Positions 26,001 through 37,205 of a DNA stretch of 64,000 nucleotides are shown piece by piece (within the stretch, counting starts at the first letter, position 1; each line of letters begins with the position of its first letter). The translations under genes were made by a program, and so were the position numbers. The notes beneath the pieces were generated by a model. It saw only the letters and a list, made by a program, of their open reading frames with translations. It made no database searches and was not told the DNA's origin. The DNA comes from Roseithermus sacchariphilus (GTDB lineage Bacteria > Bacteroidota > Rhodothermia > Rhodothermales > MEBIC09517). The stretch lies in assembly GCA_003285105.1 (NCBI GenBank), contig CP030158.1, positions 4,574,449 through 4,638,448 on the forward strand, in the 5' to 3' direction.

Positions 26001-26530
26001 CCGACGGCACCGTGCTCGACGCGGTGCCCTACGAAGCCGCCTGGCACCACCCCGGGCTGGCCGACACCCGGGGCCTGGCCCTCGAACGCATCGCCGTGGA
26101 CGGCCCCTCGGACGATGCCGCGAACTGGAGCAGCTCCACCGCCCCCTCGGGCGGCACCCCCGGCCTGCCCAACACGCTGCGGCTCGACCCCGCCGCCCCG
26201 CCCCCCTCGCCGGGGCTGACCGTCGCGCCCTCCCCCTTCTCGCCGGACGGCGACGGGTTCGAGGACGTGACGGCGCTGGAGTTCACGCTGTCCGCCGCCC
26301 CGGCCCTGATCCGCACCCGGATCTTCGACGCGCAGGGGCGGCTCGTCCGCACCCTCGACGAAGCCACCCTGGCCGCCCGCCAGGGACGCCTGATCTGGGA
26401 CGGACGAGACGATGCCGGGCGCGCCCTCCGCATCGGCCTCTACATCATCCTGCTGGAGGCCGTCGACGAACGCAGCGGCACGGTCGAAGCCTTCAAGCGG
26501 CCCGTCGTGCTCACCCGCGCGTTCGACTGA
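23084..26530 (+). CDS. Large secreted protein with lamin-tail and Ig-like domains and a T9SS-type C-terminus
   Basis: About 1148 residues from the ATG at 23084; 23042 is an alternative that only lengthens the N-terminus. A signal peptide (LRLLLLLAALWPAAAAAQ) is followed by a jelly-roll/laminin-G-like region. Repeating units then alternate Big_5/SbsA-like Ig modules (DTTPPVLLGAEALGAEEVRVRFDEPVDG) with lamin-tail domains (GDIVVNEIFYDPPDSDLEFIELYN, repeated near 24113, 24880 and 25622). The end (SPDGDGFEDVTALEF...GLYIILLEAVDERSG) is the FlgD-like/gliding-type CTD of exported Bacteroidota proteins. Probably a surface adhesin or nuclease-associated scaffold; no catalytic domain is seen. Confidence 0.8.
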   Translation: MPRPVSAPGDPRLRPLRLLLLLAALWPAAAAAQTVVTDTFDDGDFTQDPAWTGTADGWTVEPLGGSPALRANGPDRADTLALATASTVTYGTWQVTLRYEDGALSNFNLIRIYLLADAADLTGPVNGYFVQLGTNSRDVRLYRSDAARADPRVLLARTDADLLPDEARTLRLTITRTEPGTWSISLDDLEVLTHEEPTPAVTAGRAFGFWIKHSATRGRSYWFDDVQIEGRSGPADTTPPVLLGAEALGAEEVRVRFDEPVDGCDPAHYDIAPGIGRPAAVPCIPEPDIGQSIFTLILASPLTTGTYTLTVRDVADRAGNVLAEAQTTFSYVDEAVGTPAPGDIVVNEIFYDPPDSDLEFIELYNRADAAFDLSRLTFSDDRGQAVPVVETVTALPPDGYAVLVRNADAFAEAFPGVAYLAPPAWPVLNDGGDAVVLRAEATVVDSVAYRPGWGGEGVSLERRDPGGPSNAAANWGSSTDPAGATPGRRNTLFAIDTTPPALLGVTPNATADTLRVRFSEPLDPASVTPDDFRILDGATSVTPAAVATQDTLVLLTVAPPLPTGSYTLDVTDVADLRGNVLTRASRPFDVFRPDPPKPGEIVVNEIFYAPPDADLEFVELYNRSEKTFDLRGFRLADARLEPVPITGAVTRVNPGDYVVLVRNAAVFAEAFPGVAAHSVAPWPALNDGGDAVVLYYGETTIDAVAYAADWGRPGVSLERRDPDGPSDASVNFGPSTAEGGATPGVRNSLFGRDLSPPQPRYAEQTAPAHLRVAFDEPLDPATLVPGAFSLDGRPPAAVLLPAPAEVDLRFDAPIGETRLTIAGVRDLFGNTLAETTLDVARLPEPGTVRINEILFDPLADAYDGRPDQPEYVEVLNTAPYPVSLRHVFRTRRADESGDADTLRWADGFAQVAPGGYAVFFAQPTPTADPAVASTLADAFAGIDFRRPEVTLVPVGRSSLNLRNDADLIRLHRADGTVLDAVPYEAAWHHPGLADTRGLALERIAVDGPSDDAANWSSSTAPSGGTPGLPNTLRLDPAAPPPSPGLTVAPSPFSPDGDGFEDVTALEFTLSAAPALIRTRIFDAQGRLVRTLDEATLAARQGRLIWDGRDDAGRALRIGLYIILLEAVDERSGTVEAFKRPVVLTRAFD

Positions 26531-26763
26531 CGCCCCTCCCTCCGGCCGGGCCGCCGGCGGAGCCCTTTTCCCGATCCGCAGGGCGGATGCGGAAGACCTT
26601 TCCGGCGGATGCAAGCGCCCGCAACACACCCCGGCCCGACCCGCCGCCGGCGGAACAGCCTCCGGCCCGGATCGTTGCATCGGACACCGGCATGGGAGCC
26701 GCCACCACCCCGCCTCACCCGTGCTTCCATGCCCCGTACCGCAACCCACGAGAGTGATCCGAG

Positions 26764-27123
26764 ATGGCAGATTCGGCGACCAGGACGATGCCCAGGGCCC
26801 CCATCATGCTGAGCGAGCGGGCCAGCCGCGAGATCCGCAAGATCATGGCGACCAAAGACATCCCCGAAGGCTACGGGCTCCGCGTCGGCGTGCGTGGCGG
26901 GGGCTGCTCGGGCATGAGCTACATCCTCGGCTTCGACAAGCAGCGCGAGCACGACGCCGCGTACGAGATCGACGGCATCGTGCTGTACATGGACAAGCGC
27001 CACGGGCTGTACCTGATGGGCACCACCATCGACTACCACGACGGCCTCAACGCCCGCGGGTTCACCTTCGACAACCCCAACGCCACCCAGACCTGCGGCT
27101 GCGGCTCCAGCTTTGCCGCATGA
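26764..27123 (+). CDS. HesB/IscA-family iron-sulfur cluster assembly protein
   Basis: 119 residues. Three conserved cysteines are present: GGGCSGMSY and the C-terminal CGCGSSF, the A-type Fe-S carrier signature. It should pass 2Fe-2S or 4Fe-4S clusters to apo-proteins. It stands alone, without isc or suf neighbours. The first ATG is kept; 26803 (MLSERASREI) is an internal alternative. Confidence 0.93.
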   Translation: MADSATRTMPRAPIMLSERASREIRKIMATKDIPEGYGLRVGVRGGGCSGMSYILGFDKQREHDAAYEIDGIVLYMDKRHGLYLMGTTIDYHDGLNARGFTFDNPNATQTCGCGSSFAA

Positions 27124-27442
27124 CGTACACGGCGTGCCGCGCCCGGCATGGCCCCAACCTCGCCCCGCCTCCCCTCCCCGGCGCCGGCTTCCACGACCGG
27201 CTCGGGCGCCCCGCCCGAACCGGAACTGTCCACCAGAGGGCCGGTTAACAACCAGGCCGGTTTCGGCGTGCCCCCCTGCGTGGCCGCGCCGGACTGCCGC
27301 CCTCGTCAGGCACCAGCGCAGGGTCGTTCCTGTCCTGGCCTGCGTTTTGCTCTAGCCAATGACGTCATCGTCCGGGTGCGCACGCCGGCGGTGAAACCGG
27401 GCCGGAGCGTCACGCTCTAGCTGCGCCCAGACTCGAGATAGC
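27124..27442. other. Non-coding stretch upstream of clpC
   Basis: 319 bp with no convincing frame. It holds the palindrome TGACGTCA (27360-27367) and the inverted repeat GAGCGT-C-ACGCTC (27405-27417), either of which could be an operator. I see no CtsR or CIRCE box. Confidence 0.4.
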
Positions 27443-30025
<2,583 letters not shown>

Positions 30026-30051
30026 CACTCCGGCTCCGACCGCAGACGACG

Positions 30052-30088
30052 CGCCCCGCTGATGGCTTCATCGGCGGGGCGTTTTTTT
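30052..30088 (+). terminator. Intrinsic terminator after clpC
   Basis: CGCCCCGCTGATG (30052-30064) pairs with CATCGGCGGGGCG (30069-30081, one wobble), followed by seven T. It also lies just after the convergent rsmB, 18 bp away. Confidence 0.92.
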
Positions 30089-30105
30089 CTGGGGTATGGG
30101 GCCGG

Positions 30106-31446
30106 TCAGGCGTCCCGGCGCAGCCGCGCACCGAAGGCCCCGTCGATGCCGTGGCGGTGCGGGAGCGAGGCGAAGTAGCCCTCCGGCGTACACAGCGCGG
30201 CCGGCACGAAGGCGGCGGCAGGTTCGAGGCGGAAGCCGGGATGCCGCTGGAGAAAGGCCGCCACCTGCGCCTCGTTTTCCTCCGGCTCGATGGTGCAGGT
30301 GCCGTAGACGAGCACCCCGCCGGGGCGGACGAGCCGGGCCGCGGCGTCCAGCAATTCGGCCTGGAGCCGGGTAAGCTGCGTGAGTTCCTCGGCGGTGCGC
30401 TGCCAGCGGAGGTCAGCGCGCCGGGCAAGGACGCCGAGGCCGGAGCAGGGCGCGTCGAGCAGCACCCGGTCGGCCGGAGGCAGGTCGGCGCGCTCCGGCA
30501 GGGTGCGGAGGTCGGCCGCCTCGGTGCGGAGGCACGAGAGGCCGTGCGCCGCGGCAGCCTGGGCCACGAGCCCGATGCGGTTCGGATGCCGGTCGAAGGC
30601 CCACACCTGTCCGCGGTCCTGCATGCGGAGGGCAGCGTAGAGGGCCTTCCCTCCCGGCGCGGCACACCCGTCCAGGATGACCTCGCCCGGATGCGGGTCG
30701 AGCAGGCGGACGATCAGCCCGGCGCTCTCGTCCTGCACGGCGCAGAGGCCGTCGGCCAGGAGGCCGGTCTGCATCACCGGCTGGAGCTTCGGCACGCGCA
30801 CGAAGTCGTCGAGATACGGTGAGGGCGTTCCCTCGATGCCCTGCTCCCCGAGCCGCTGCCGAAACGCCTCCGGGGTGGTACGCAGCGTGTTGACGCGCAG
30901 CCCGTACGAGGGCCGGGCGTTGTTCCAGGCGAGCAGGGCCGCCGTTGCCTCCGGCCCGAAGCGCGCCAGCCAGCGGCGCACCATCCAGGTGGGGTGCGAG
31001 AACCGGATGGCGAGGTCGCGCGCGGCATCGCCCGTGTCCGGCTCCGGCAGGGGGCCCCGGTGGCGCTGCACGGCGCGGAGCAGCCCGTTGACGAGCCCGG
31101 CCACCTTCGGGTGCACGTGCCCCTTGGCCAGTTCGACGGCCTCATGGATGGCCGCGTGGGGCGGTGTCTGGAGAAAGAGCAGGTCGTACAGCCCGATCCG
31201 CAGCACCTGGCGAAGCGCCGGATCCAGCCGCTCCGACGCGCCATGATAGAAGCGGTTGATCAGGAAATCCAGCCAGCGCCGCCAGCGCGTGACGCCCGCC
31301 ACGTACTCCGTCGCCTGCCGCTCCTGGCGCGCATCCAGCCCCGCATCGTCCCCGACGAGGCCGACGTAGGCGCCTTGCTGCTCGATGCGGTTGAGTTGAC
31401 GCAGGGCGACCAGACGAACGGGCGTGGGCATGAACGGACGGGGCAA
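30106..31446 (-). CDS. rsmB: 16S rRNA (cytosine-967-C5)-methyltransferase RsmB
   Basis: 446 residues; an internal ATG at 31431 is an alternative start. The N-terminus is a NusB-like RNA-binding domain (RLVALRQLNRIEQQGAY, LRIGLYDLLFLQTPPHAAIHEAVELAK). The C-terminal Rossmann methyltransferase has the SAM loop LDGCAAPGGKA and the RNA m5C motifs DAPCSGLG and YGTCTIEPEENE, the latter holding the nucleophile Cys. It methylates C967 of 16S rRNA. Confidence 0.93.
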   Translation of the reverse strand: MPRPFMPTPVRLVALRQLNRIEQQGAYVGLVGDDAGLDARQERQATEYVAGVTRWRRWLDFLINRFYHGASERLDPALRQVLRIGLYDLLFLQTPPHAAIHEAVELAKGHVHPKVAGLVNGLLRAVQRHRGPLPEPDTGDAARDLAIRFSHPTWMVRRWLARFGPEATAALLAWNNARPSYGLRVNTLRTTPEAFRQRLGEQGIEGTPSPYLDDFVRVPKLQPVMQTGLLADGLCAVQDESAGLIVRLLDPHPGEVILDGCAAPGGKALYAALRMQDRGQVWAFDRHPNRIGLVAQAAAAHGLSCLRTEAADLRTLPERADLPPADRVLLDAPCSGLGVLARRADLRWQRTAEELTQLTRLQAELLDAAARLVRPGGVLVYGTCTIEPEENEAQVAAFLQRHPGFRLEPAAAFVPAALCTPEGYFASLPHRHGIDGAFGARLRRDA

Positions 31447-31641
31447 TGGGGAAACGAATAGCGATCACAGGGGCTCGGAAAGCGGCCGGGGAGGGCCGTG
31501 CCGGGGGCAGCTTCCTTGCGATTCGTGCAGAACGAAGCACGCCCCCCTCTACCCGACCCCTTCGTCTTCTGATCCCTCCTCTCACCCGTTCCCGATAAAG
31601 CACATACACGACGACCTTCCCGAACCCCATCCGCCTGCCCG

Positions 31642-34600
31642 ATGCGCCGCTGCTCGCTGCTGCTCCTGCTCGTCACGTTTCTGCCCGCCACTACCGCCCG
31701 GGCCTGGAAGCCCAGCACCCACGTCTACCTCGCCCTCCAGGCCCTCGACGAGATCACCGGCACGTCCGATCTCTTCGGGCACCCCAAGGCGGCCAACACG
31801 ATCGTCATCTACCGCGTCAACTACCAGACCGGTAAGGTCCTTGAAAAACTCGGCGAGTACGAGGCCGACGGGGCGCTCGTCGAGGCGCTGGACACCCACC
31901 GACGCGAGTTCATCATGGGCGTGCTCGGCCCGGACGCGTATCCCGACATCGCCACCGGGCAGATGCGCACCCACGTACGCCACCCGGTCTACACCGACCG
32001 CTGGCTCCAGTACCTCTGGGATCAGGCGCAGGGCAAGGACGAAGCCATCACGGCCTTCGTCATGGGCTACCTGAATCACGCCGCCGGGGACATGTTCATG
32101 CACACCTTCATCAACCACTACGCGGGCGGGCCGTGGGCGAACGACTTCACGCGCACCGATCTCAACAACCCGCTCAACTTCAACGGCGCCCGGCACGTCA
32201 TCGTCGAGAGCTACATCGGCCAGCGAGCCCCGGCTCTGCCGCCGAGCGCCTACGACCTCGGCCAGGAGCCGGTCCCGGTCCTCCGGGAGTTTCTCTACAA
32301 GCACCTCGCCGACGCCCGGGCCGGCTCGTTCTTCGGCGACGCGGTGATGCCCGTCAAACCCCTCCTGGGCTCCGTCAACGGCGACATCGACTTCGAGGCC
32401 TCCGTGCCGCGGGCCTTCGGCAACCTGCGCAACGGGCTGTCCAACTACCTCTTCGTCGTCGACACGACGACGGCCGGGTTCGACACACGCATCCAGGCCT
32501 TCTTCGCCGATGCCGCCGAGCGGAGCTGCCCCACCGGCGTCACCTGTAGCAGCCCGATCACAGAGCAAACCCCTGCGTGCACCGCGGCGTGCGCGGCGGC
32601 GGCGGCCCAGGCCGCGCCCTTCGAGGCGCAGAAGACGGCCTACCTCGCCGCCAACAGCGGCCCCTACACCTTCACCCGGGCATGGATCGCCGACATCGAC
32701 GAGGGCCTGCGTGCCTGGATCGACCTCAACCATCAGATCGCCCAGAAGCTCATCTTCCACGCCGACGGCGCCTCCGACCTCCAGGGCGCTCGGGAGCTGG
32801 CCACCACCTATCGTAACGAGCACCTGCTGTCGATGCTGGGCGCGCCGGATGTGGTCGGGCAGTACCTGGGCTTCACCCAGGCGATGAAGGAGATGTACCT
32901 GAAGGACTTCGAGGACGTGATGCGGCTGCTGGAGGACAACCTCGTCCACATCTTCTTCCGCGTGCTCTACGACATGACGCCGGAGGAATTCCAGGAGATG
33001 TACCTCAGCCCCCAGGCCGTCTTCGACGACCTCATTCCCCTCCCCTACACCAGCGAAGACGGCGACGTCGCCCAGCCCATCACGCTCAAAACGCTGAACC
33101 GTACTCTCCTGGGCATCGACGACGACGCGTACGACTTCCCCGCGCGCACGTGGGACCCGATGGCGTTCGAGCCGGCCTATAACACCCTCCTCATGACCAA
33201 GCTGATGCTGCTGAGCGAGGCCGGCGCCCGGAACCTGTTCGCCGATCTCGGCGCGGATTGCTCCGACCCGGACGCCTGCCGCCTCGACGGGCCGGTGATG
33301 CTCGGCTTCATGCGCTCGCTGGACGAGGACAACCAGTGGCTGCCGGACCGGGAAAACCTGGACGATCCGTTGTTCGGCCACCTCAAACATCCGCTCCAGC
33401 CGTTCGCCTTCGAGGAGTGCCTGCTCTACGGGCAGCTTTTCAAGCGGCAGATCGGCGAGTACGAGGGGGCCGGCTACACCGGCCCCGACGGCCGCACCGC
33501 CGACGCCCGGCCCTGCGCACCCATCGCGCCGCTGGCGGCTCCCATCGTCACCCCGGCCGGCGGCACGTTCGATGCCCCGCAGGAGGTGACCATCACGCAC
33601 CCGGACGACGACGTCGAGCTGTACTACACGCTGGCCGTCCCCGGCGTGGAGGTCGAGCCGATCCAGCCGACGGCGAGTTTCAACGACAGCCGTGTACACC
33701 TCTACGAAGCTCCCTTCTCCATCTACCCGCCTCTGGACCCGAGCCAGCTCCCGCTGACGCTCCGCGTGAAGGCCTACAAGCCCGGCTACCTGCCCAGCGA
33801 AACCGTGGTCCACGCCTTCGACGTGGATGCCCGCCTGGCAACGCCGGTGCTCTCCCACGCAAGCGGCGAGTACCTGGAGCCGTTCCGTGTGAGTGTGACG
33901 CTGCCGAACGACCCGGGCGGCTCGGGGATCTACTACACCCTCACCGGCAAGGACCCGGACTACAACGACACCGCCTACAGAGGCCCCCTCCAACTGCCCC
34001 GGGGCGAGCACACCCTGAAGGTCGTGGCCTACCGGCCCGGGTACGTTCGCAGCCAGATCGCCGAGGCGTCGTACCGCGTCTTCGCCCCGAGCGAGGTCAC
34101 CCGCGCCGAGCCGCCGTTCTTCACCTCGCCGCGCGGCTCGGGCCGGTACACGACCCGCGTCGACCTCGCGATGGACACCCACACGCAGGGCGGCACCATC
34201 CGCTGGACCATCGGCCAGGACCAGCTACCCGCCATCGACCCGTCCGAAACCCTCGGCAGCACCTACACCGAGCCGATCACCCTCGGCAAGGGCAACTGGT
34301 TCATCCGCGCCATCACGATCAAAGACGGGCTCTTTCCGAGCGAGATCGCCCAGATCAACGTCAACGTCGTCGACCCCCTCGGCACCACCGCCCCGCCGAC
34401 GGTGCGCCCGGCCGGGGGCGTCTTCCACAACGACGTCGAGGTGCAGCTCGTCAGCGCGGTGACGTTCGTCGATAACCAGGGGCAGACGGTGGTCGACTCG
34501 TCGGGCCTCCAGTTGCAATACACCCTCGACGGCTCGGATCCCGACATCAATCCTTCCTACAATCCGCTTGCCAACCGGCGCTATCTCCGGCCGTTCACGC

Positions 34601-35760
34601 TGCGGCGCTCGGCCACGCTGCGAGCCCTGGCTTACCGCACGTTCTTCCCCATCAGCGAGATCACCGAGGTGACCTTCGACCTGGTCTGTGCCACACCCAC
34701 GATCGCACCGGGCGCGGGCCGCTACTACGACGCCGTCCAGGTGAACCTCACATCGATCACGGAGAACGCGACGATCCGCTACACGCTCGACGGCAGTGAG
34801 CCGACCGAAACCTCGACGCGGTACGACGGCCCGTTCTCCCTGACCGAGAGTGCCACCGTACGCGCCCGTGCCTATAAGAACGGCTACACCTTCAGCGACA
34901 TCGCCACCGCCAACCTGCTCGTCACCCCGAGCGCACCGCCCGTCATCACCCGCCAGCCGACTCACGTCGAGGCCGTCATCGGGTCGACGGCGCTCCTTGC
35001 CGTGCAGGCTGCCGGCACGCCCGAGCCCACGTACCAGTGGTTCTTCGGCGAGACGCCGATCGACGGCGCCACCGACGACACACTGCGCATCGCGAACGTG
35101 ACCAGCGCCCGGGCCGGTTCGTACCGGGTGAGCTTGACCAACCCCGCCGGGGCCGTGACATCCCAACCCATCACCCTCGCCGTCGTGCCCGAACCGGTCG
35201 CCCCGGCGATCACACAGGATCTGCCGGACACGCTGGTCGTGAAGGCCCAGGATCCCACCCTCTTCGGGATCACGGCCACGGGAACCCCGACGCCGACCTA
35301 CCGCTGGTACCGCAACGGTCAACTGCTGCCTTCACAGACCGGCGCCACCATCTCCTACGCCCGGGCCGACCTGCCGCACGCCGGCACCTACATGGTGGTG
35401 GCCCGGAACAGCGCCGGGGCCGACAGCAGCCGGGTGATGCAGCTGGTAATCCGGCTCGCCACCAACGTCAGCGCCGTCGGGGACGATGAGGTGCCGACCA
35501 CGTTCGAACTCGGCCAGAACTACCCGAACCCCTTCAACCCGCGAACGACGATCCCCTTCGCCGTGCCCGAGCCGTCGCACGTGCGGCTGACGCTCTACGA
35601 CCTGGCCGGGCGGCAACTCGCCGTGCTGCTGGACCGCCACTTCGCGCCGGGTCGTTACACCGCCACCTTCGACGGCAGCCGCCTCGCCAGCGGTCTGTAC
35701 TTCTACCGGCTGGAGACCCGGGACTGGGCGGAAGTGAAAAAGCTGATGCTGGTAAAGTGA
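31642..35760 (+). CDS. Secreted multidomain protein: zinc-dependent phospholipase-C-like, chitobiase-like and Ig domains, T9SS sorting domain
   Basis: 1372 residues. The signal peptide RRCSLLLLLVTFLPATTARA is followed by a zinc-dependent phospholipase C-like region (about 22-220: KPSTHVYLALQAL, GVLGPDAYPDI, MGYLNHAAGDMFMHTFINHY, whose His/Asp are plausible Zn ligands). Several chitobiase/hexosaminidase C-terminal-type modules follow (PAGGTFDAPQEVTI, YYTLTGKDPDYND, IRYTLDGSEPTETSTRYDG), then two Ig-like modules (ITRQPTHVEAVIGSTALLAVQA). The C-terminus LGQNYPNPFNPRTTIPF...LASGLYFYRL is the T9SS type A sorting domain. Likely a cell-surface or secreted hydrolase. The stretch 31447-31641 upstream shows no gene. 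Confidence 0.88.
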   Translation: MRRCSLLLLLVTFLPATTARAWKPSTHVYLALQALDEITGTSDLFGHPKAANTIVIYRVNYQTGKVLEKLGEYEADGALVEALDTHRREFIMGVLGPDAYPDIATGQMRTHVRHPVYTDRWLQYLWDQAQGKDEAITAFVMGYLNHAAGDMFMHTFINHYAGGPWANDFTRTDLNNPLNFNGARHVIVESYIGQRAPALPPSAYDLGQEPVPVLREFLYKHLADARAGSFFGDAVMPVKPLLGSVNGDIDFEASVPRAFGNLRNGLSNYLFVVDTTTAGFDTRIQAFFADAAERSCPTGVTCSSPITEQTPACTAACAAAAAQAAPFEAQKTAYLAANSGPYTFTRAWIADIDEGLRAWIDLNHQIAQKLIFHADGASDLQGARELATTYRNEHLLSMLGAPDVVGQYLGFTQAMKEMYLKDFEDVMRLLEDNLVHIFFRVLYDMTPEEFQEMYLSPQAVFDDLIPLPYTSEDGDVAQPITLKTLNRTLLGIDDDAYDFPARTWDPMAFEPAYNTLLMTKLMLLSEAGARNLFADLGADCSDPDACRLDGPVMLGFMRSLDEDNQWLPDRENLDDPLFGHLKHPLQPFAFEECLLYGQLFKRQIGEYEGAGYTGPDGRTADARPCAPIAPLAAPIVTPAGGTFDAPQEVTITHPDDDVELYYTLAVPGVEVEPIQPTASFNDSRVHLYEAPFSIYPPLDPSQLPLTLRVKAYKPGYLPSETVVHAFDVDARLATPVLSHASGEYLEPFRVSVTLPNDPGGSGIYYTLTGKDPDYNDTAYRGPLQLPRGEHTLKVVAYRPGYVRSQIAEASYRVFAPSEVTRAEPPFFTSPRGSGRYTTRVDLAMDTHTQGGTIRWTIGQDQLPAIDPSETLGSTYTEPITLGKGNWFIRAITIKDGLFPSEIAQINVNVVDPLGTTAPPTVRPAGGVFHNDVEVQLVSAVTFVDNQGQTVVDSSGLQLQYTLDGSDPDINPSYNPLANRRYLRPFTLRRSATLRALAYRTFFPISEITEVTFDLVCATPTIAPGAGRYYDAVQVNLTSITENATIRYTLDGSEPTETSTRYDGPFSLTESATVRARAYKNGYTFSDIATANLLVTPSAPPVITRQPTHVEAVIGSTALLAVQAAGTPEPTYQWFFGETPIDGATDDTLRIANVTSARAGSYRVSLTNPAGAVTSQPITLAVVPEPVAPAITQDLPDTLVVKAQDPTLFGITATGTPTPTYRWYRNGQLLPSQTGATISYARADLPHAGTYMVVARNSAGADSSRVMQLVIRLATNVSAVGDDEVPTTFELGQNYPNPFNPRTTIPFAVPEPSHVRLTLYDLAGRQLAVLLDRHFAPGRYTATFDGSRLASGLYFYRLETRDWAEVKKLMLVK

Positions 35761-35767
35761 CCAGGGG

Positions 35768-36649
35768 CTACTGCTCGTCGGCGCAGCACCGGAAGCCGGT
35801 CGAATAATCGTGGTAGGCGCGGCCGTGCGCCGTGGTCCGGTACAGGCACCCCGCCCCGTTGATCCGGGCGTCGACGTAGAAGCCGCCGCGGAACGTCCCC
35901 CCGGCGTCGGCGACCCATTCGTGCAGGTTGCCGTGCAGGTCGAACACCCCCTCGGCCGACATACAGACCGGGTGGGTGCCCGTCGGGGCCAGCCCATCGG
36001 GCAACTGGTTCAAGCGCGGGTCGTTCATCTGCCGGGCCGACCAGTCGGCGTCCTCTCCGAAGAGTTCCACGACGGGGTGTACGGCGCGGCCCTCGTTGCA
36101 CGCGCCCGGCAGGTAGGTATCGCCATAAGGGTAGGTGGTCCCAGACGGCCCCTGGCAGGCACGGAGCCACTCGGCGCTCGTGCACAGCCGCTTCCCGGCC
36201 GCCCGGCAGGTGCGCTCCGCCACGTCTGCGCTGATGTATCCCTGGGGGATGACCTCCGGCGCCGTCCGCGCCACCCCTGCCGTGGGCACGGCGAAGGGCG
36301 ACTGATCCGCGAGGTGGGCTTCCCACCGGTCGATGCAGAAGCCCTCGACGTGGGCCATGCCGGCGGGACAGGGGCCGGCATCGGTGTCGGCCACGACGGC
36401 GCAGGCGGCATCGAAGACGTAACCCGCCTGTCCCGGCACGGCGCCCGTGGGGATGCCGTCGCCATGCTGCAAATGGGCGGGCACCTCTTCGGCGCGGGCA
36501 TACTGGAGCACGAAGGCGCTGCCATCGGTGGTGTGGCACAGCGCCACACCGTCCGGCGGGCCCTCCGGCTCCGGCGGCGGGTCCTCCAGGCTACCGCTCC
36601 CGCTGCAGCCGGCCAGCAGCAGGATCACCCCGCCGAGCCACCGCCACAC
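35768..36649 (-). CDS. SUMF1/formylglycine-generating-enzyme-domain lipoprotein
   Basis: 293 residues from the GTG at 36649. Upstream in-frame codons overlap the DUF805 gene and are rejected. The N-terminus VWRWLGGVILLLAGCSGSG is a lipoprotein signal with lipobox LAGC. After a Pro/Glu linker and a small Cys-rich region comes a SUMF1 domain: AHVEGFCIDRWEAHLAD, AGKRLCTSAEWLRACQG, GNLHEWVADAGGTFRGGF, YSTGFRCC. Such lipoproteins often lack sulfatase-activating activity and serve as binding modules. It sits close to DUF805 on the same strand. Confidence 0.75.
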   Translation of the reverse strand: MWRWLGGVILLLAGCSGSGSLEDPPPEPEGPPDGVALCHTTDGSAFVLQYARAEEVPAHLQHGDGIPTGAVPGQAGYVFDAACAVVADTDAGPCPAGMAHVEGFCIDRWEAHLADQSPFAVPTAGVARTAPEVIPQGYISADVAERTCRAAGKRLCTSAEWLRACQGPSGTTYPYGDTYLPGACNEGRAVHPVVELFGEDADWSARQMNDPRLNQLPDGLAPTGTHPVCMSAEGVFDLHGNLHEWVADAGGTFRGGFYVDARINGAGCLYRTTAHGRAYHDYSTGFRCCADEQ

Positions 36650-36729
36650 CCATCGCCCGGCGTGCGGGGCGGACCAGAAACGCACCGCCGAATCACAGAC
36701 ACCCGGCGGTGAGGAGCAACTGCCCGCGC

Positions 36730-37101
36730 TCACGCCCCCCGTCCCTTCGGATCGGGCCCGTACCGGTTGGCACCCGGCGTGCCGTCCTGGAGCGTGAAGA
36801 TCAGCAGGATGAGCGAGCCGATGATCGGGATCAGCCCAAGCAGCACCCACCATCCGCTCCGGTCCGTATCGTGGAGCCGGCGTACCGTCACGGCCAGGCT
36901 CGGCAGGGCATGCGCCAGCACGAACAACGTGCTGATCAGCCCGACGGCGGCCTCGTCCACATACGTGCCGATCATCACATCGACGACGAGCAGCAGCAGG
37001 TAGAGCAGGATCAGCCACAATCCGTAGAGCCAGTATTCCTTGCGTCGGGCCCGTCCGCGGAAGACCGCGTACTTCCGCAGGGCCTGAAGATACCAGGTCA
37101 T
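36730..37101 (-). CDS. DUF805-family inner-membrane protein
   Basis: 123 residues with four hydrophobic helices and the DUF805 pattern: YFLQALRKYAVFRGRARRKEYWLYGL near the start, RRLHDTDRSGWW between helices, and PGANRYGPDPKG at the end. The function of the family is unknown; it is widespread and often lies beside stress or division genes. Confidence 0.9.
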   Translation of the reverse strand: MTWYLQALRKYAVFRGRARRKEYWLYGLWLILLYLLLLVVDVMIGTYVDEAAVGLISTLFVLAHALPSLAVTVRRLHDTDRSGWWVLLGLIPIIGSLILLIFTLQDGTPGANRYGPDPKGRGA

Positions 37102-37205
37102 GCGTCGCGCAGCGGGTTGACACAGAGGGTTCGAACGGGGACGAACCTACGCACGCCGGTGCTCACATGCCACGGTCTGCCCGACCGGAATGCGCTCCGT
37201 CGGCC

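Noticed and set aside
23099-26749. Minus-strand frame of 1216 residues opposite the lamin-tail protein
   Set aside because: Antisense shadow of a coding frame with strong GC3; no domain is visible.
27360-27367. CtsR/CIRCE heat-shock operator upstream of clpC
   Set aside because: TGACGTCA does not match either consensus and no second site is present; listed only as a palindrome.
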